The translations under genes and the position numbers were made by a program. Source: Actinomycetota bacterium (GTDB lineage Bacteria > Actinomycetota > Actinomycetes > Nanopelagicales > Nanopelagicaceae). From it: a DNA stretch of 20,599 bases. Under the pieces are notes generated by a model, which ran no database searches, was not told the origin of the DNA, and was given only the letters and a program-made list of their open reading frames with translations. This document shows, piece by piece, positions 1 through 7,218 of this stretch. Location: NCBI GenBank assembly GCA_947371865.1, contig CANBRH010000017.1, positions 1 to 20,599 on the forward strand, read 5' to 3'. Each line of letters opens with the position of its first letter. Position 1 is the stretch's first letter.

Positions 1-195
1 GCTGCTGGTCTGCAAGCACGTTCTGCTAACGCTGCCGCTGCTGCCGATCAAGGTGCTGCCAAGGTTGCCGTTGCTGAAGAGCCTTTGGCTGACTGGGAAA
101 AAGATTTGCTAGGCGCACCTGCAGCTGACGAAGTAGCAGCACCCGTTGCTGATGCTGTAGTCGCACCTGCAACCGATGAAAAAATTGGAGAATAA
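1..195 (+). CDS. rpsB: 30S ribosomal protein S2, C-terminal end only
   Basis: The window opens inside a reading frame that runs without a stop to TAA at 193-195, giving the last 64 residues of a protein. The piece contains the actinobacterial S2 tail signature EPLADWEKDLL, followed by an Ala/Val/Pro-rich, mildly acidic tail. S2 is a structural protein of the small ribosomal subunit, and such low-complexity tails are common in actinobacterial S2. Its position four bases before tsf matches the near-universal rpsB-tsf order. The conserved body of S2 is upstream of the window, so the call rests on the tail motif and on synteny. Confidence 0.85.
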   Translation, partial: AAGLQARSANAAAAADQGAAKVAVAEEPLADWEKDLLGAPAADEVAAPVADAVVAPATDEKIGE

Positions 196-199
196 CTAA

Positions 200-1030
200 G
201 TGGCTTCATATTCAGCAGAAGATGTAAAGCGTCTCCGCGAGGCAACTGCCGCCGGAATGCTCGATTGCAAGAAGGCTCTTGACGAGGCTGAAGGCGATTT
301 CGATAAAGCAATTGAAATTATCCGCGTAAAAGGCTTGAAGGGCGTTACCAAGCGCGAAGGTCGTACCACCTCCAATGGTTTGGTTATTGCAAAGGCCGAA
401 GGAAATGTCGGCGTTATGCTCGAACTCAACTGCGAGACTGACTTCGTGGCCAAGGGCGAGCGTTTTGTTGCTGTTGCAAACGAACTCTTGGCACATCTTT
501 TCGCCAGCCAAATTGGTGAACTCGATGCATTCTTGGCTTCAACCTTGGCGAATGGCAAGACCGTTCAAGCTACTGTTGATGAGGCTAATGCCACATTGGG
601 CGAGAAGATTGAACTTCGTCGTATTGCTGTTCTTAAGGGCTCACCGGTTTCGTTGTACTTGCACCGCACCAGCCCAGATCTACCTCCTCAGGTAGGCGTC
701 TTGGTTCAATTGGCTACCGAAGCCGTTGATGCTGGCAAGGATGTTGCTCAGCACATTGCCGCTTTCGCACCTCAATTTGTTCGTCGTGAAGATATTCCTG
801 CCGACCACATCGAGAACGAGCGTCGCATCGCCGAAGAGACTGCCCGCAACGAAGGCAAGCCAGAAGCATCTATCGCCAAGATCGTTGAAGGTCGCGTGAC
901 CGGATTCGTCAAGGAGATCAGCCTCTTAGAGCAATCCTTCGCTAAGGATGCCAAGAAGACCGTTCAGCAAATATTGGATGAGGCCAAAACTGCCGTGTCG
1001 GCATTCCATCGCTTCCGAGTTGGACAGTAA
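200..1030 (+). CDS. tsf: Translation elongation factor Ts
   Basis: EF-Ts is the cytoplasmic guanine nucleotide exchange factor that recycles EF-Tu-GDP to EF-Tu-GTP. The 276-residue product is of usual length. The N-terminal UBA-like segment (residues 5-45) contains the family pattern VKRLREATAAGMLDCKKAL, and the EF-Tu-contacting TDFV motif is at residues 80-83. The start is GTG at 200, chosen because the homology begins there and because GGAG at 187-190, inside the end of rpsB, gives a suitable ribosome binding site. The gap to rpsB is only four bases, so the two are probably co-transcribed and translationally coupled. The C-terminal core domain is complete. Confidence 0.97.
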   Translation: MASYSAEDVKRLREATAAGMLDCKKALDEAEGDFDKAIEIIRVKGLKGVTKREGRTTSNGLVIAKAEGNVGVMLELNCETDFVAKGERFVAVANELLAHLFASQIGELDAFLASTLANGKTVQATVDEANATLGEKIELRRIAVLKGSPVSLYLHRTSPDLPPQVGVLVQLATEAVDAGKDVAQHIAAFAPQFVRREDIPADHIENERRIAEETARNEGKPEASIAKIVEGRVTGFVKEISLLEQSFAKDAKKTVQQILDEAKTAVSAFHRFRVGQ

Positions 1031-1055
1031 TCTCTAGACCATAAATCGTCCCACT

Positions 1056-1112
1056 AGTTAAAGGAGCACTCCCTATGACCCGAACCGGTTACAAGAGAGT
1101 GCTCCTTAAACT
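1056..1112 (+). promoter_or_regulatory. Hairpin sequestering the pyrH ribosome binding site
   Basis: The pyrH Shine-Dalgarno AAGGAG (1061-1066) lies in an inverted repeat. The arm AGTTAAAGGAGCACT (1056-1070) faces AGTGCTCCTTAAACT (1098-1112) with one mismatch. Pairing can extend to 1074 with 1094, giving 17 of 19 pairs, 11 of them contiguous (1061-1071 with 1097-1107). The loop, 1075-1093, begins with the ATG start codon. The downstream arm is coding sequence for the conserved VLLKL of UMP kinase and mimics the anti-Shine-Dalgarno CTCCTT. The structure is seen directly; a regulatory role is inferred. Confidence 0.5.
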
Positions 1113-1791
1113 TTCGGGCGAAGTTTTTGGTGGCGTGAAAGGCATCGGTGTTGATCCCGATGTTGTACATGAAATTGCCGGACAGATCGCAGATGTGGTT
1201 CGAGGCGGAACGCAGATCGCCATTGTTGTTGGTGGTGGCAATTATTTCCGCGGGGCTGAACTCCAACAGCGCGGAATGGATCGCGCACGTGCCGACTACA
1301 TGGGTATGTTGGGTACGGTCATGAACTGCTTGGCGCTGCAAGACTTTCTCGAAAAAGAGGGTATTGATACCCGAGTTCAAACTGCCATCACCATGGGGCA
1401 GGTAGCCGAGCCTTACATTCCGCGCCGCGCTATTCGTCACCTAGAAAAAGGTCGAGTCGTTATCTTCGGTGCTGGTGCAGGTATGCCCTTCTTCACTACC
1501 GATACCGTGGCCGCACAACGCGCCCTTGAAATTGGTTCCGAAGCACTGCTGTTGGCAAAGAGTGGCGTCGATGGCGTCTATAGCGCCGACCCCAAGAAGG
1601 ATCCAACGGCGACCAAATACGACACTGTCAGTTTCGACGATGTCCTGAAGAAGTCTTTGGCCGTTGCCGATGCTGCTGCCTTTAGTCTCTGCCGTGAAAA
1701 TAATCTTCCAATCATCATTTTCGACCTCAAAAATCGTGGAAATATTGCTCGCGCAGTTCGGGGAGAGGCTGTCGGGACTTTAGTTTCTTAA
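1075..1791 (+). CDS. pyrH: UMP kinase
   Basis: UMP kinase phosphorylates UMP to UDP with ATP in pyrimidine nucleotide synthesis. It is a cytoplasmic hexamer of the amino acid kinase family. The 238-residue product matches the usual length. Visible motifs are the phosphate-binding KLSGE (12-16), GGGNYFRG (53-60), the MGMLGTVMN segment (76-84) and GVDGVYSADPKKDP (164-177), which contributes to nucleotide binding. ATG 1075 has a strong AAGGAG eight bases upstream. The tsf-pyrH-frr order is typical of bacteria. The ribosome binding site lies in a long hairpin closed by the first codons of the gene, which could make its translation conditional. Bacterial PyrH is often allosterically controlled by GTP and UTP; nothing here tests that. 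Confidence 0.97.
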   Translation: MTRTGYKRVLLKLSGEVFGGVKGIGVDPDVVHEIAGQIADVVRGGTQIAIVVGGGNYFRGAELQQRGMDRARADYMGMLGTVMNCLALQDFLEKEGIDTRVQTAITMGQVAEPYIPRRAIRHLEKGRVVIFGAGAGMPFFTTDTVAAQRALEIGSEALLLAKSGVDGVYSADPKKDPTATKYDTVSFDDVLKKSLAVADAAAFSLCRENNLPIIIFDLKNRGNIARAVRGEAVGTLVS

Positions 1792-1858
1792 TATCGGTAC
1801 GATTACCTGCAATTGCCTTTAAATTTCTGTTGAGGAAGCCAAGTACTGGGGGAGCACG

Positions 1859-2422
1859 ATGTCAGATCTCAATGCAGCGCTGAGCGATGCCAGCACCAAG
1901 ATGTCCAAAGCGGTAGAAGTCGCTAAGGAAGATTTTGGCGCTATCCGCACCGGCCGAGCTCACCCTTCGATGTTCGCCAAGATTATGGTCGACTACTACG
2001 GCACCTACACCCCGCTCTCTCAGCTGGCTACCTTTCAGGTTCCGGAAGCACGTATGGCTTTGGTATCTCCTTATGACAAGGGCGCCATGGCTGTGATTGA
2101 AAAGGCTATTCGCGAATCCGATTTGGGCGTAAACCCAGCATCTGATGGATCTGTCATCCGCGTAAATTTCCCACAACTGACCGAAGAGCGTCGCAAGGAA
2201 TACATCAAAGTCGCCCGCTCCAAGGCTGAAGATTCCAAGATTTCTATTCGCAACGTACGACGCTCCGCCAAGGAAGCGATGGAGAAGTTAGAAAAAGATG
2301 GTGAAGTTGGTAAGGACGATGTCGCTCGCGCGGAAAAAGAATTAGATAAAACCACTTCCGATCACGTGGCCAAGATTGATGATTTGCTCAAACACAAGGA
2401 AGCCGAACTTCTCGAAGTTTAA
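1859..2422 (+). CDS. frr: Ribosome recycling factor
   Basis: RRF acts with EF-G to split post-termination ribosomes. The 187-residue length is standard (about 185). Hallmarks are AIRTGRAHPSMF near residues 28-39, the PQLTEERRKEY stretch, and the IRNVRRSAKEAMEKLEKDGE stretch, followed by a helical C-terminus. ATG 1859 follows a purine-rich GGGGGAG at 1848-1854, four bases away. A 67-base gap separates it from pyrH; I see no clear terminator there, only a weak TACGAT that could be a -10 element (1798-1803). It is followed four bases later by cdsA. Confidence 0.97.
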   Translation: MSDLNAALSDASTKMSKAVEVAKEDFGAIRTGRAHPSMFAKIMVDYYGTYTPLSQLATFQVPEARMALVSPYDKGAMAVIEKAIRESDLGVNPASDGSVIRVNFPQLTEERRKEYIKVARSKAEDSKISIRNVRRSAKEAMEKLEKDGEVGKDDVARAEKELDKTTSDHVAKIDDLLKHKEAELLEV

Positions 2423-2426
2423 ATCC

Positions 2427-3275
2427 ATGGACGATATACATTCGATAAACGAGGCGATTAATCGCAAGGCTGGGCGCCAGCTCATTCCCTCCATTCTCGT
2501 TTCGATAACTATCTTGGCGTTGGTATTTGGCACAATCTCTTTTGCACCAATTCTCTTTGGTGTACTCATATGGGCAGCGATCATGGTGGCACTTCGCGAA
2601 TTAGTGCATGCATATCGCGCTGGCGGTATCGATCTCCCCGAGCTGCCGCTCCAAGTGGTGGGGACAGCAGTTTTAATTTCTGCTTGGTACGGAAGAGTCT
2701 CTGGCTTGGCCGTAGCAATGGCCATTGCCATACCAAACTTGTTGGTCTTTCTATTGTGGCGCAGTTCAAAAGATTTTCTTAAGCGTTCTTCGGCAGCAAC
2801 CTTTGCAGTTTTTTATGTGCCCTTCCTTGCCGGCTTTTTACTTCTCCTTGCCCATCACGACGATGGTGCCGCTCGAATCTTGACTTTGGTAGTTCTCGTC
2901 AGTTGTAACGACACCTTTGCTTATATTTTCGGAGTCTTGTTGGGCAAGCATCCGCTGGCTCCGCACATCAGCCCTAAGAAGACGTGGGAAGGTTTGATTG
3001 GTTCATTTTTAGCAACGACTGTTGGGTCTTCTTTGGTCGTCCATTACGCCTTGCACAACCATTGGTGGATCGGCGCCGGTATTGGATTAATGGCCGTTGT
3101 GACTTCAACGTGGGGCGATCTCTTGGAATCTGCTGTTAAACGCGACCTTGCCATCAAAGATATGGGCGCCATTTTGCCCGGACACGGTGGAATCTTGGAT
3201 CGCATTGACTCAGTTCTCTTTACCGCGCCAGCTGTTTGGTTTGCGCTCGAACTTATCAAACACTTCAAGTGGTGA
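2427..3275 (+). CDS. cdsA: Phosphatidate cytidylyltransferase (CDP-diacylglycerol synthase)
   Basis: This integral membrane enzyme makes CDP-diacylglycerol from phosphatidate and CTP, the precursor of all phospholipids. The 282-residue protein has a short polar N-terminus and then about seven to eight hydrophobic segments. The C-terminal part carries the family signature: SPKKTWEG, then SAVKRDLAIKDMGAILPGHG and ILDRIDS, with the metal-binding Asp residues. ATG 2427 is preferred. An upstream in-frame ATG at 2376 would add 17 residues that overlap frr and lack similarity to the family. The true start is four bases after the frr stop and lacks a strong Shine-Dalgarno, so translation probably depends on coupling to frr. 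Confidence 0.95.
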   Translation: MDDIHSINEAINRKAGRQLIPSILVSITILALVFGTISFAPILFGVLIWAAIMVALRELVHAYRAGGIDLPELPLQVVGTAVLISAWYGRVSGLAVAMAIAIPNLLVFLLWRSSKDFLKRSSAATFAVFYVPFLAGFLLLLAHHDDGAARILTLVVLVSCNDTFAYIFGVLLGKHPLAPHISPKKTWEGLIGSFLATTVGSSLVVHYALHNHWWIGAGIGLMAVVTSTWGDLLESAVKRDLAIKDMGAILPGHGGILDRIDSVLFTAPAVWFALELIKHFKW

Positions 3276-3283
3276 TTATTTAA

Positions 3284-4462
3284 TTGTCCAATGTGCCTGA
3301 AATTAAATTGGTTTTCGAAGAACCTAAACTTCGCGTAAAACCCCCGGTTCACTTTGCCGACTGGACGCCAGAAGAGCGCAAAGCCAAGGCAACCGAACTC
3401 GGCATACCCGCTTTCCGTGCCAAGCAGGTGGCGGTCCATCTCTTTACTCACTACAACGACGATGCTGAGACCTGGACCGACATTCCTAAAGAGCTGCGCG
3501 AAACTCTGGCGATGGCATTTACTCCCAAGCTAATTACGCTGGTTCGCTCGACCACGGCAGATGGCGGCAAAACCCGTAAAGATTTGTGGAAGTTGCACGA
3601 TGGCGTCTTGGTCGAAAGTGTGTTGATGCGCTACGCCGATCGCACCACTGTTTGTATCTCTTCACAGGCCGGCTGCGGCATGAATTGTCCATTCTGCGCT
3701 ACCGGCCAAGCTGGATTGACTCGAAATTTAACAGCCGGAGAAATTACCGCCCAAGTCATTGCTGCAGCTCGCACCTGTGCGAATGGTGATTTGCCAGGAG
3801 GCCCAACACGCTTATCCAATGTTGTTTTTATGGGTATGGGGGAACCCATGGCTAACTACAACGCGGTCATGCGCTCAGTTCGAAATATCACTTCCCCTCA
3901 ACCCGATGGCCTAGGAATTGGCGCACGCTCAATTACCGTCTCCACTGTTGGTTTAGTAAACGGAATTGAAAAATTAACCGAAGAAGGAATCCCAGTCACG
4001 CTTGCGGTATCACTTCACACTCCAGATGATGAGCTTCGAAATAGTTTGGTTCCCATTAACTCTCGTTGGAAAGTGAAAGAAGTTTTGGAAGCAGCCGATA
4101 AATATGCCGACCGCACCGGACGCCGATACTCGATCGAATACGCACTCATTCGCGATATTAATGATCAGGCGTGGCGCTCTGATCTCTTAGGGAGATTGCT
4201 CCGAAATCGCAACGCTCACGTCAACTTAATTCCACTCAATCCAACACCTGGATCAAAATGGACGGCATCTCGTCAAAAAGATGAAGATGAATTTGTCCGT
4301 ATCTTGGAAGGCTATGGCGTACCAGTCACGGTTCGAGATACTCGTGGTCGAGATATCGACGGCGCCTGCGGTCAATTAGCCGCCAATGAGATTGCCTCTG
4401 CTTTCACGCAATCAAATATCACGGAACCAATAATCACAGAATCAACTGAAGGAGCTCAATGA
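3284..4462 (+). CDS. rlmN: Dual-specificity 23S rRNA/tRNA adenine-C2 methyltransferase, radical SAM
   Basis: RlmN methylates C2 of A2503 in 23S rRNA, and of A37 in some tRNAs, by radical SAM chemistry using a methylated cysteine intermediate. The 392-residue product has the [4Fe-4S] motif CxxxCxxC at C131, C135 and C138. The two catalytic cysteines are present as C124 (in TVCISSQ) and C362 (in IDGACGQLAANE). The SAM-binding GMGEP is at 184-188. The start is TTG 3284, or GTG 3293 three codons on; neither has a good ribosome binding site, and the cdsA stop is only eight bases upstream. The C-terminus has a short Ile/Thr/Glu-rich tail of about 20 residues beyond the conserved core. The stop overlaps the next gene. 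Confidence 0.96.
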   Translation: MSNVPEIKLVFEEPKLRVKPPVHFADWTPEERKAKATELGIPAFRAKQVAVHLFTHYNDDAETWTDIPKELRETLAMAFTPKLITLVRSTTADGGKTRKDLWKLHDGVLVESVLMRYADRTTVCISSQAGCGMNCPFCATGQAGLTRNLTAGEITAQVIAAARTCANGDLPGGPTRLSNVVFMGMGEPMANYNAVMRSVRNITSPQPDGLGIGARSITVSTVGLVNGIEKLTEEGIPVTLAVSLHTPDDELRNSLVPINSRWKVKEVLEAADKYADRTGRRYSIEYALIRDINDQAWRSDLLGRLLRNRNAHVNLIPLNPTPGSKWTASRQKDEDEFVRILEGYGVPVTVRDTRGRDIDGACGQLAANEIASAFTQSNITEPIITESTEGAQ

Positions 4463-5889
4463 TGAAAACTCTCCATAACTTTATTGACGGCAAATACCTT
4501 CCGTCGCAATCGGGAGAGACCAGCGAAGTCATCAATCCGGCCACTGGCCAGGCTTATGCCACCGCACCGATCTCTAACGCTGCAGATATTGATCAAGCGA
4601 TGAAGGCCGCCGAGAAGGGCTTTGAGACCTGGAAAGAGTCCACCCCGTCAGAGCGTCAACGCGCACTGCTCAAGATTGCCGATGCCTTTGAGAATCGCGC
4701 CGAAGAACTGATTGCTATTGAAGTAGAGAACACTGGCAAGCCAATTTCATTGACCAGCTCGGAAGAAATTCCGCCGATGATCGATCAGATTCGATTCTTC
4801 GCCGGTGCCGCTCGAACTCTTGAAGGTAAATCCGCTGGTGAATATATGCACGGCATGACCTCTTTCATTCGCCGCGAACCAATCGGCATCTGCGCTCAGG
4901 TCACTCCTTGGAATTATCCAATGATGATGGCTGTCTGGAAGTGGGCACCCGCTATTGCCGCTGGAAACGCAGTTGTTCTTAAGCCCAGCGATACAACTCC
5001 GGCTTCGACTGTATGGATGGCGGGCGTCATGTCTGAGTTCCTACCCGAAGGTGTTTTTAACGTCGTGACTGGTAATCGCGATTCCGGCCGAGCACTGGTA
5101 GAACACGACACTCCTTCCATGGTTTCGATCACAGGATCAGTGCGGGCTGGCATGGAAGTTGCTACCTCTGCTGCTCGTGACATTAAGAAGGTCCACCTGG
5201 AACTTGGGGGCAAGGCTCCCGTCGTGGTCTTTGCTGATGCCAATCTCGAAGCGGCCGCCGAAGCTATTGCTATCGCTGGATTCTTCAACGCTGGCCAAGA
5301 TTGCACCGCAGCTACTCGCGTGATGGTCGAAGCCTCCGCTTATGATGATTTTGTCGCACTGCTTGCTGAACAAGCGACCAAGAACATCGCCACCGGTGCC
5401 CCAGATGAAGATGTGCTTTATGGCGCCGTTAACAATGCGACCCAACTCGACCGAGTTGCCGGCTTCATTGCGCGCACTCCTGGACATGCCCAGGTCGTTG
5501 CTGGTGGCTCCAAAGTTGCTCGGGCTGGTTACTTTTTCGAGCCGACAGTTGTTGCGGGCTTGGTTCAAAATGACGAGATGATTCAGAACGAGATCTTTGG
5601 ACCAGTTATCACTGTTCAGAAGTTCACCGACGAAGCCCAAGCAGTGAAATACGCCAATGGCGTTAATTACGGATTGGCCTCTAGCGTCTGGACCCGCGAC
5701 CATGGTCGTGCCATGCGGATGGCCAAGGCTTTCGATTTCGGTTGCGTCTGGATCAACACCCATATCCCACTGGTAGCCGAGATGCCTCACGGTGGCTTCA
5801 AGCACTCCGGTTATGGCAAGGATCTCTCTGCCTATGGCTTCGAGGATTACACCCGGATCAAGCACGTTATGACCAATCTGAACGCCTAG
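4459..5889 (+). CDS. patD: Gamma-aminobutyraldehyde dehydrogenase (aldehyde dehydrogenase superfamily)
   Basis: It probably oxidises 4-aminobutanal to GABA with NAD+ in putrescine breakdown. The 476-residue protein has the full ALDH layout: APWNYP-like TPWNYP with Asn152, the NAD-binding ITGSVRAG (224-231), general base Glu248 in LELGGK and nucleophile Cys282 in FNAGQDCTA, with EIFGPV near the end. GQDCTA and the C-terminal SGYGKDLSAYGFEDYTRIKH closely match Escherichia coli PatD (YdcW), which favours this subfamily over succinate semialdehyde or betaine aldehyde dehydrogenase. The substrate remains an inference. ATG 4459 overlaps the rlmN stop (ATGA). ATG 4462 is equally possible and has better spacing (seven bases) from GAAGGAG at 4448-4454. 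A 147-base gap to potD follows. Confidence 0.88.
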   Translation: MMKTLHNFIDGKYLPSQSGETSEVINPATGQAYATAPISNAADIDQAMKAAEKGFETWKESTPSERQRALLKIADAFENRAEELIAIEVENTGKPISLTSSEEIPPMIDQIRFFAGAARTLEGKSAGEYMHGMTSFIRREPIGICAQVTPWNYPMMMAVWKWAPAIAAGNAVVLKPSDTTPASTVWMAGVMSEFLPEGVFNVVTGNRDSGRALVEHDTPSMVSITGSVRAGMEVATSAARDIKKVHLELGGKAPVVVFADANLEAAAEAIAIAGFFNAGQDCTAATRVMVEASAYDDFVALLAEQATKNIATGAPDEDVLYGAVNNATQLDRVAGFIARTPGHAQVVAGGSKVARAGYFFEPTVVAGLVQNDEMIQNEIFGPVITVQKFTDEAQAVKYANGVNYGLASSVWTRDHGRAMRMAKAFDFGCVWINTHIPLVAEMPHGGFKHSGYGKDLSAYGFEDYTRIKHVMTNLNA

Positions 5890-5954
5890 TAGGCATCAGA
5901 ACTGGGAATCTCACGAGACTCTCGATTAGGTCGGTTTTCGTAAACTTCAGGGTC

Positions 5955-5960
5955 TAGGAT
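5955..5960 (+). promoter_or_regulatory. Possible -10 element upstream of potD
   Basis: The 147-base gap between patD and potD (5890-6036) has no gene and no convincing terminator. TAGGAT at 5955-5960 fits the actinobacterial -10 pattern TANNNT and would start a transcript near 5967, giving a leader of about 70 bases. No good -35 is visible. TAGTAC at 5985-5990, with TTGCCC 18 bases upstream, is an alternative. The gap ends with the ribosome binding site AAGGAA (6025-6030). Confidence 0.22.
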
Positions 5961-6036
5961 TTGCCCCGAAAGAGAAAACTGTCGTAGTACCGAAGTGCCA
6001 TCCAGTGCCCGCTTTTGACTAGAAAAGGAAGCTGCC

Positions 6037-7215
6037 ATGTCTGCCTCAAGTAAAGATTTCTCCATTCCCCCAGGAATCACCGAACTCGCCTCGAGCGCCT
6101 TCTCTCGCCGTGCTCTCTTTGCCGGTGCCGGTGGACTCGGAGCAGCATCGCTGCTGGGCATGACCTCATCGGAAAGTGCCGAAGCTGTACCAGCAACGGT
6201 GCGATGGGCAAACTGGTCGCTGTATTTGGATTACGACAATAAGACTAAGAAGTACCCAACGCTGGAAGCGTTTATTAAGAAGACCGGAATTCCGGCAAAG
6301 TATTTTGAGGTCATTGATGACAATGACACTTTCACTGCCAAAGTGCAGCCACAATTGAAATTGAAGAAAGACATTGGTTACGACATCGTCACCATGACTG
6401 AATGGATGGCTGAACGCTGGGTCGCCTCCAAGTTCGTTCAGAAATTTGATGATGCCGCCGTTCCGAATAAGAAAAACGTTCTGCCTTTCCTTGCAAATCG
6501 CCCCTTTGATGTCGGCCGTCACTACAGCCTGCCATGGGCTGGAATTATTGCTGGACTCGCCTGGAACAAGAAGCACACCCCCAAGGGCATTCAAACTTTG
6601 GATCAGCTCTTCTCTAAAGCCAACAAAGGCAAGATCGAAGTTCTCTCCGAGATGCGCGACACCATTGGCTTAATCATGATGTGGCAAGGCACCGATGTTT
6701 CTAAGCCCTTCACCGAAGATAAGTTCATGAACGCTGTCGACTACGTCACCAAGATGATTCACGACGGATTTATTCGTCAAATCAAGGGCCAGTCCTATCA
6801 AGAGGATCTCATCTCAGGCGATGCCACAGCAGTAATTGGCTGGTCTGGCGATATCAACCAGTTGAACCTGCAGAACCAAAATCAATTTGGCTTCGGAATT
6901 CCAGAATCAGGTGGAACTTTCTCTACCGATAACTTGATGATTCCTTCCACTTCCAAGAACAAGGCTGGCGCGGAAGCGCTTATTAACTATTACTACGACC
7001 CAGTTGTTGCCGCCAAGGTTGCCAACTACATCACCTATGTCTGCCCAGTTGCAGGCGCTCAAGATGCAATGGCCAAGATCAATCCGGCGCAGGTCAAGAA
7101 TCCATTGATCTTCCCTGACGATGCAATGTGGAAGAAGCTCAAGGTCTTCCGTCCATTAAAGCCAGCCGAGCAGATCAAATTCGCTACTGCTTTCCAGAAA
7201 GCAAGTGGTAACTAG
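6037..7215 (+). CDS. potD: Polyamine ABC transporter substrate-binding protein, Tat-type signal
   Basis: This is the extracytoplasmic binding protein for a polyamine importer, of the PotD/PotF family. The 392-residue product begins with a twin-arginine signal: SRRALF with the Arg pair at 24-25, a Gly/Ala/Leu-rich core at 29-42, and a possible AxA cleavage site at 48-50. There is no lipobox cysteine, unlike many actinobacterial PotD proteins. The mature part starts VRWANWSLYLDYD, like the aromatic ligand pocket of PotD (W60, Y63). GWSGD at 268-272 resembles the Trp and Asp ligand region of PotF. ATG 6037 has AAGGAA seven bases upstream. Three bases separate it from potA. The exact ligand (putrescine, spermidine, agmatine) cannot be read from the sequence. 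Confidence 0.9.
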   Translation: MSASSKDFSIPPGITELASSAFSRRALFAGAGGLGAASLLGMTSSESAEAVPATVRWANWSLYLDYDNKTKKYPTLEAFIKKTGIPAKYFEVIDDNDTFTAKVQPQLKLKKDIGYDIVTMTEWMAERWVASKFVQKFDDAAVPNKKNVLPFLANRPFDVGRHYSLPWAGIIAGLAWNKKHTPKGIQTLDQLFSKANKGKIEVLSEMRDTIGLIMMWQGTDVSKPFTEDKFMNAVDYVTKMIHDGFIRQIKGQSYQEDLISGDATAVIGWSGDINQLNLQNQNQFGFGIPESGGTFSTDNLMIPSTSKNKAGAEALINYYYDPVVAAKVANYITYVCPVAGAQDAMAKINPAQVKNPLIFPDDAMWKKLKVFRPLKPAEQIKFATAFQKASGN

Positions 7216-7218
7216 TAA

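Noticed and set aside
2376..2426. Upstream ATG extension of cdsA overlapping frr.
   Set aside because: The 17 extra residues come from the out-of-frame end of frr and do not resemble CdsA N-termini; ATG 2427 fits better.
5137..5865. Long open frame on the minus strand inside patD (242 codons).
   Set aside because: Antisense shadow of a strongly conserved dehydrogenase; the translation shows no family features.
5914..5924. Palindrome CGAGA-C-TCTCG between patD and potD.
   Set aside because: A one-base centre cannot form a stable RNA hairpin and there is no T-run; too short to claim as an operator on its own.
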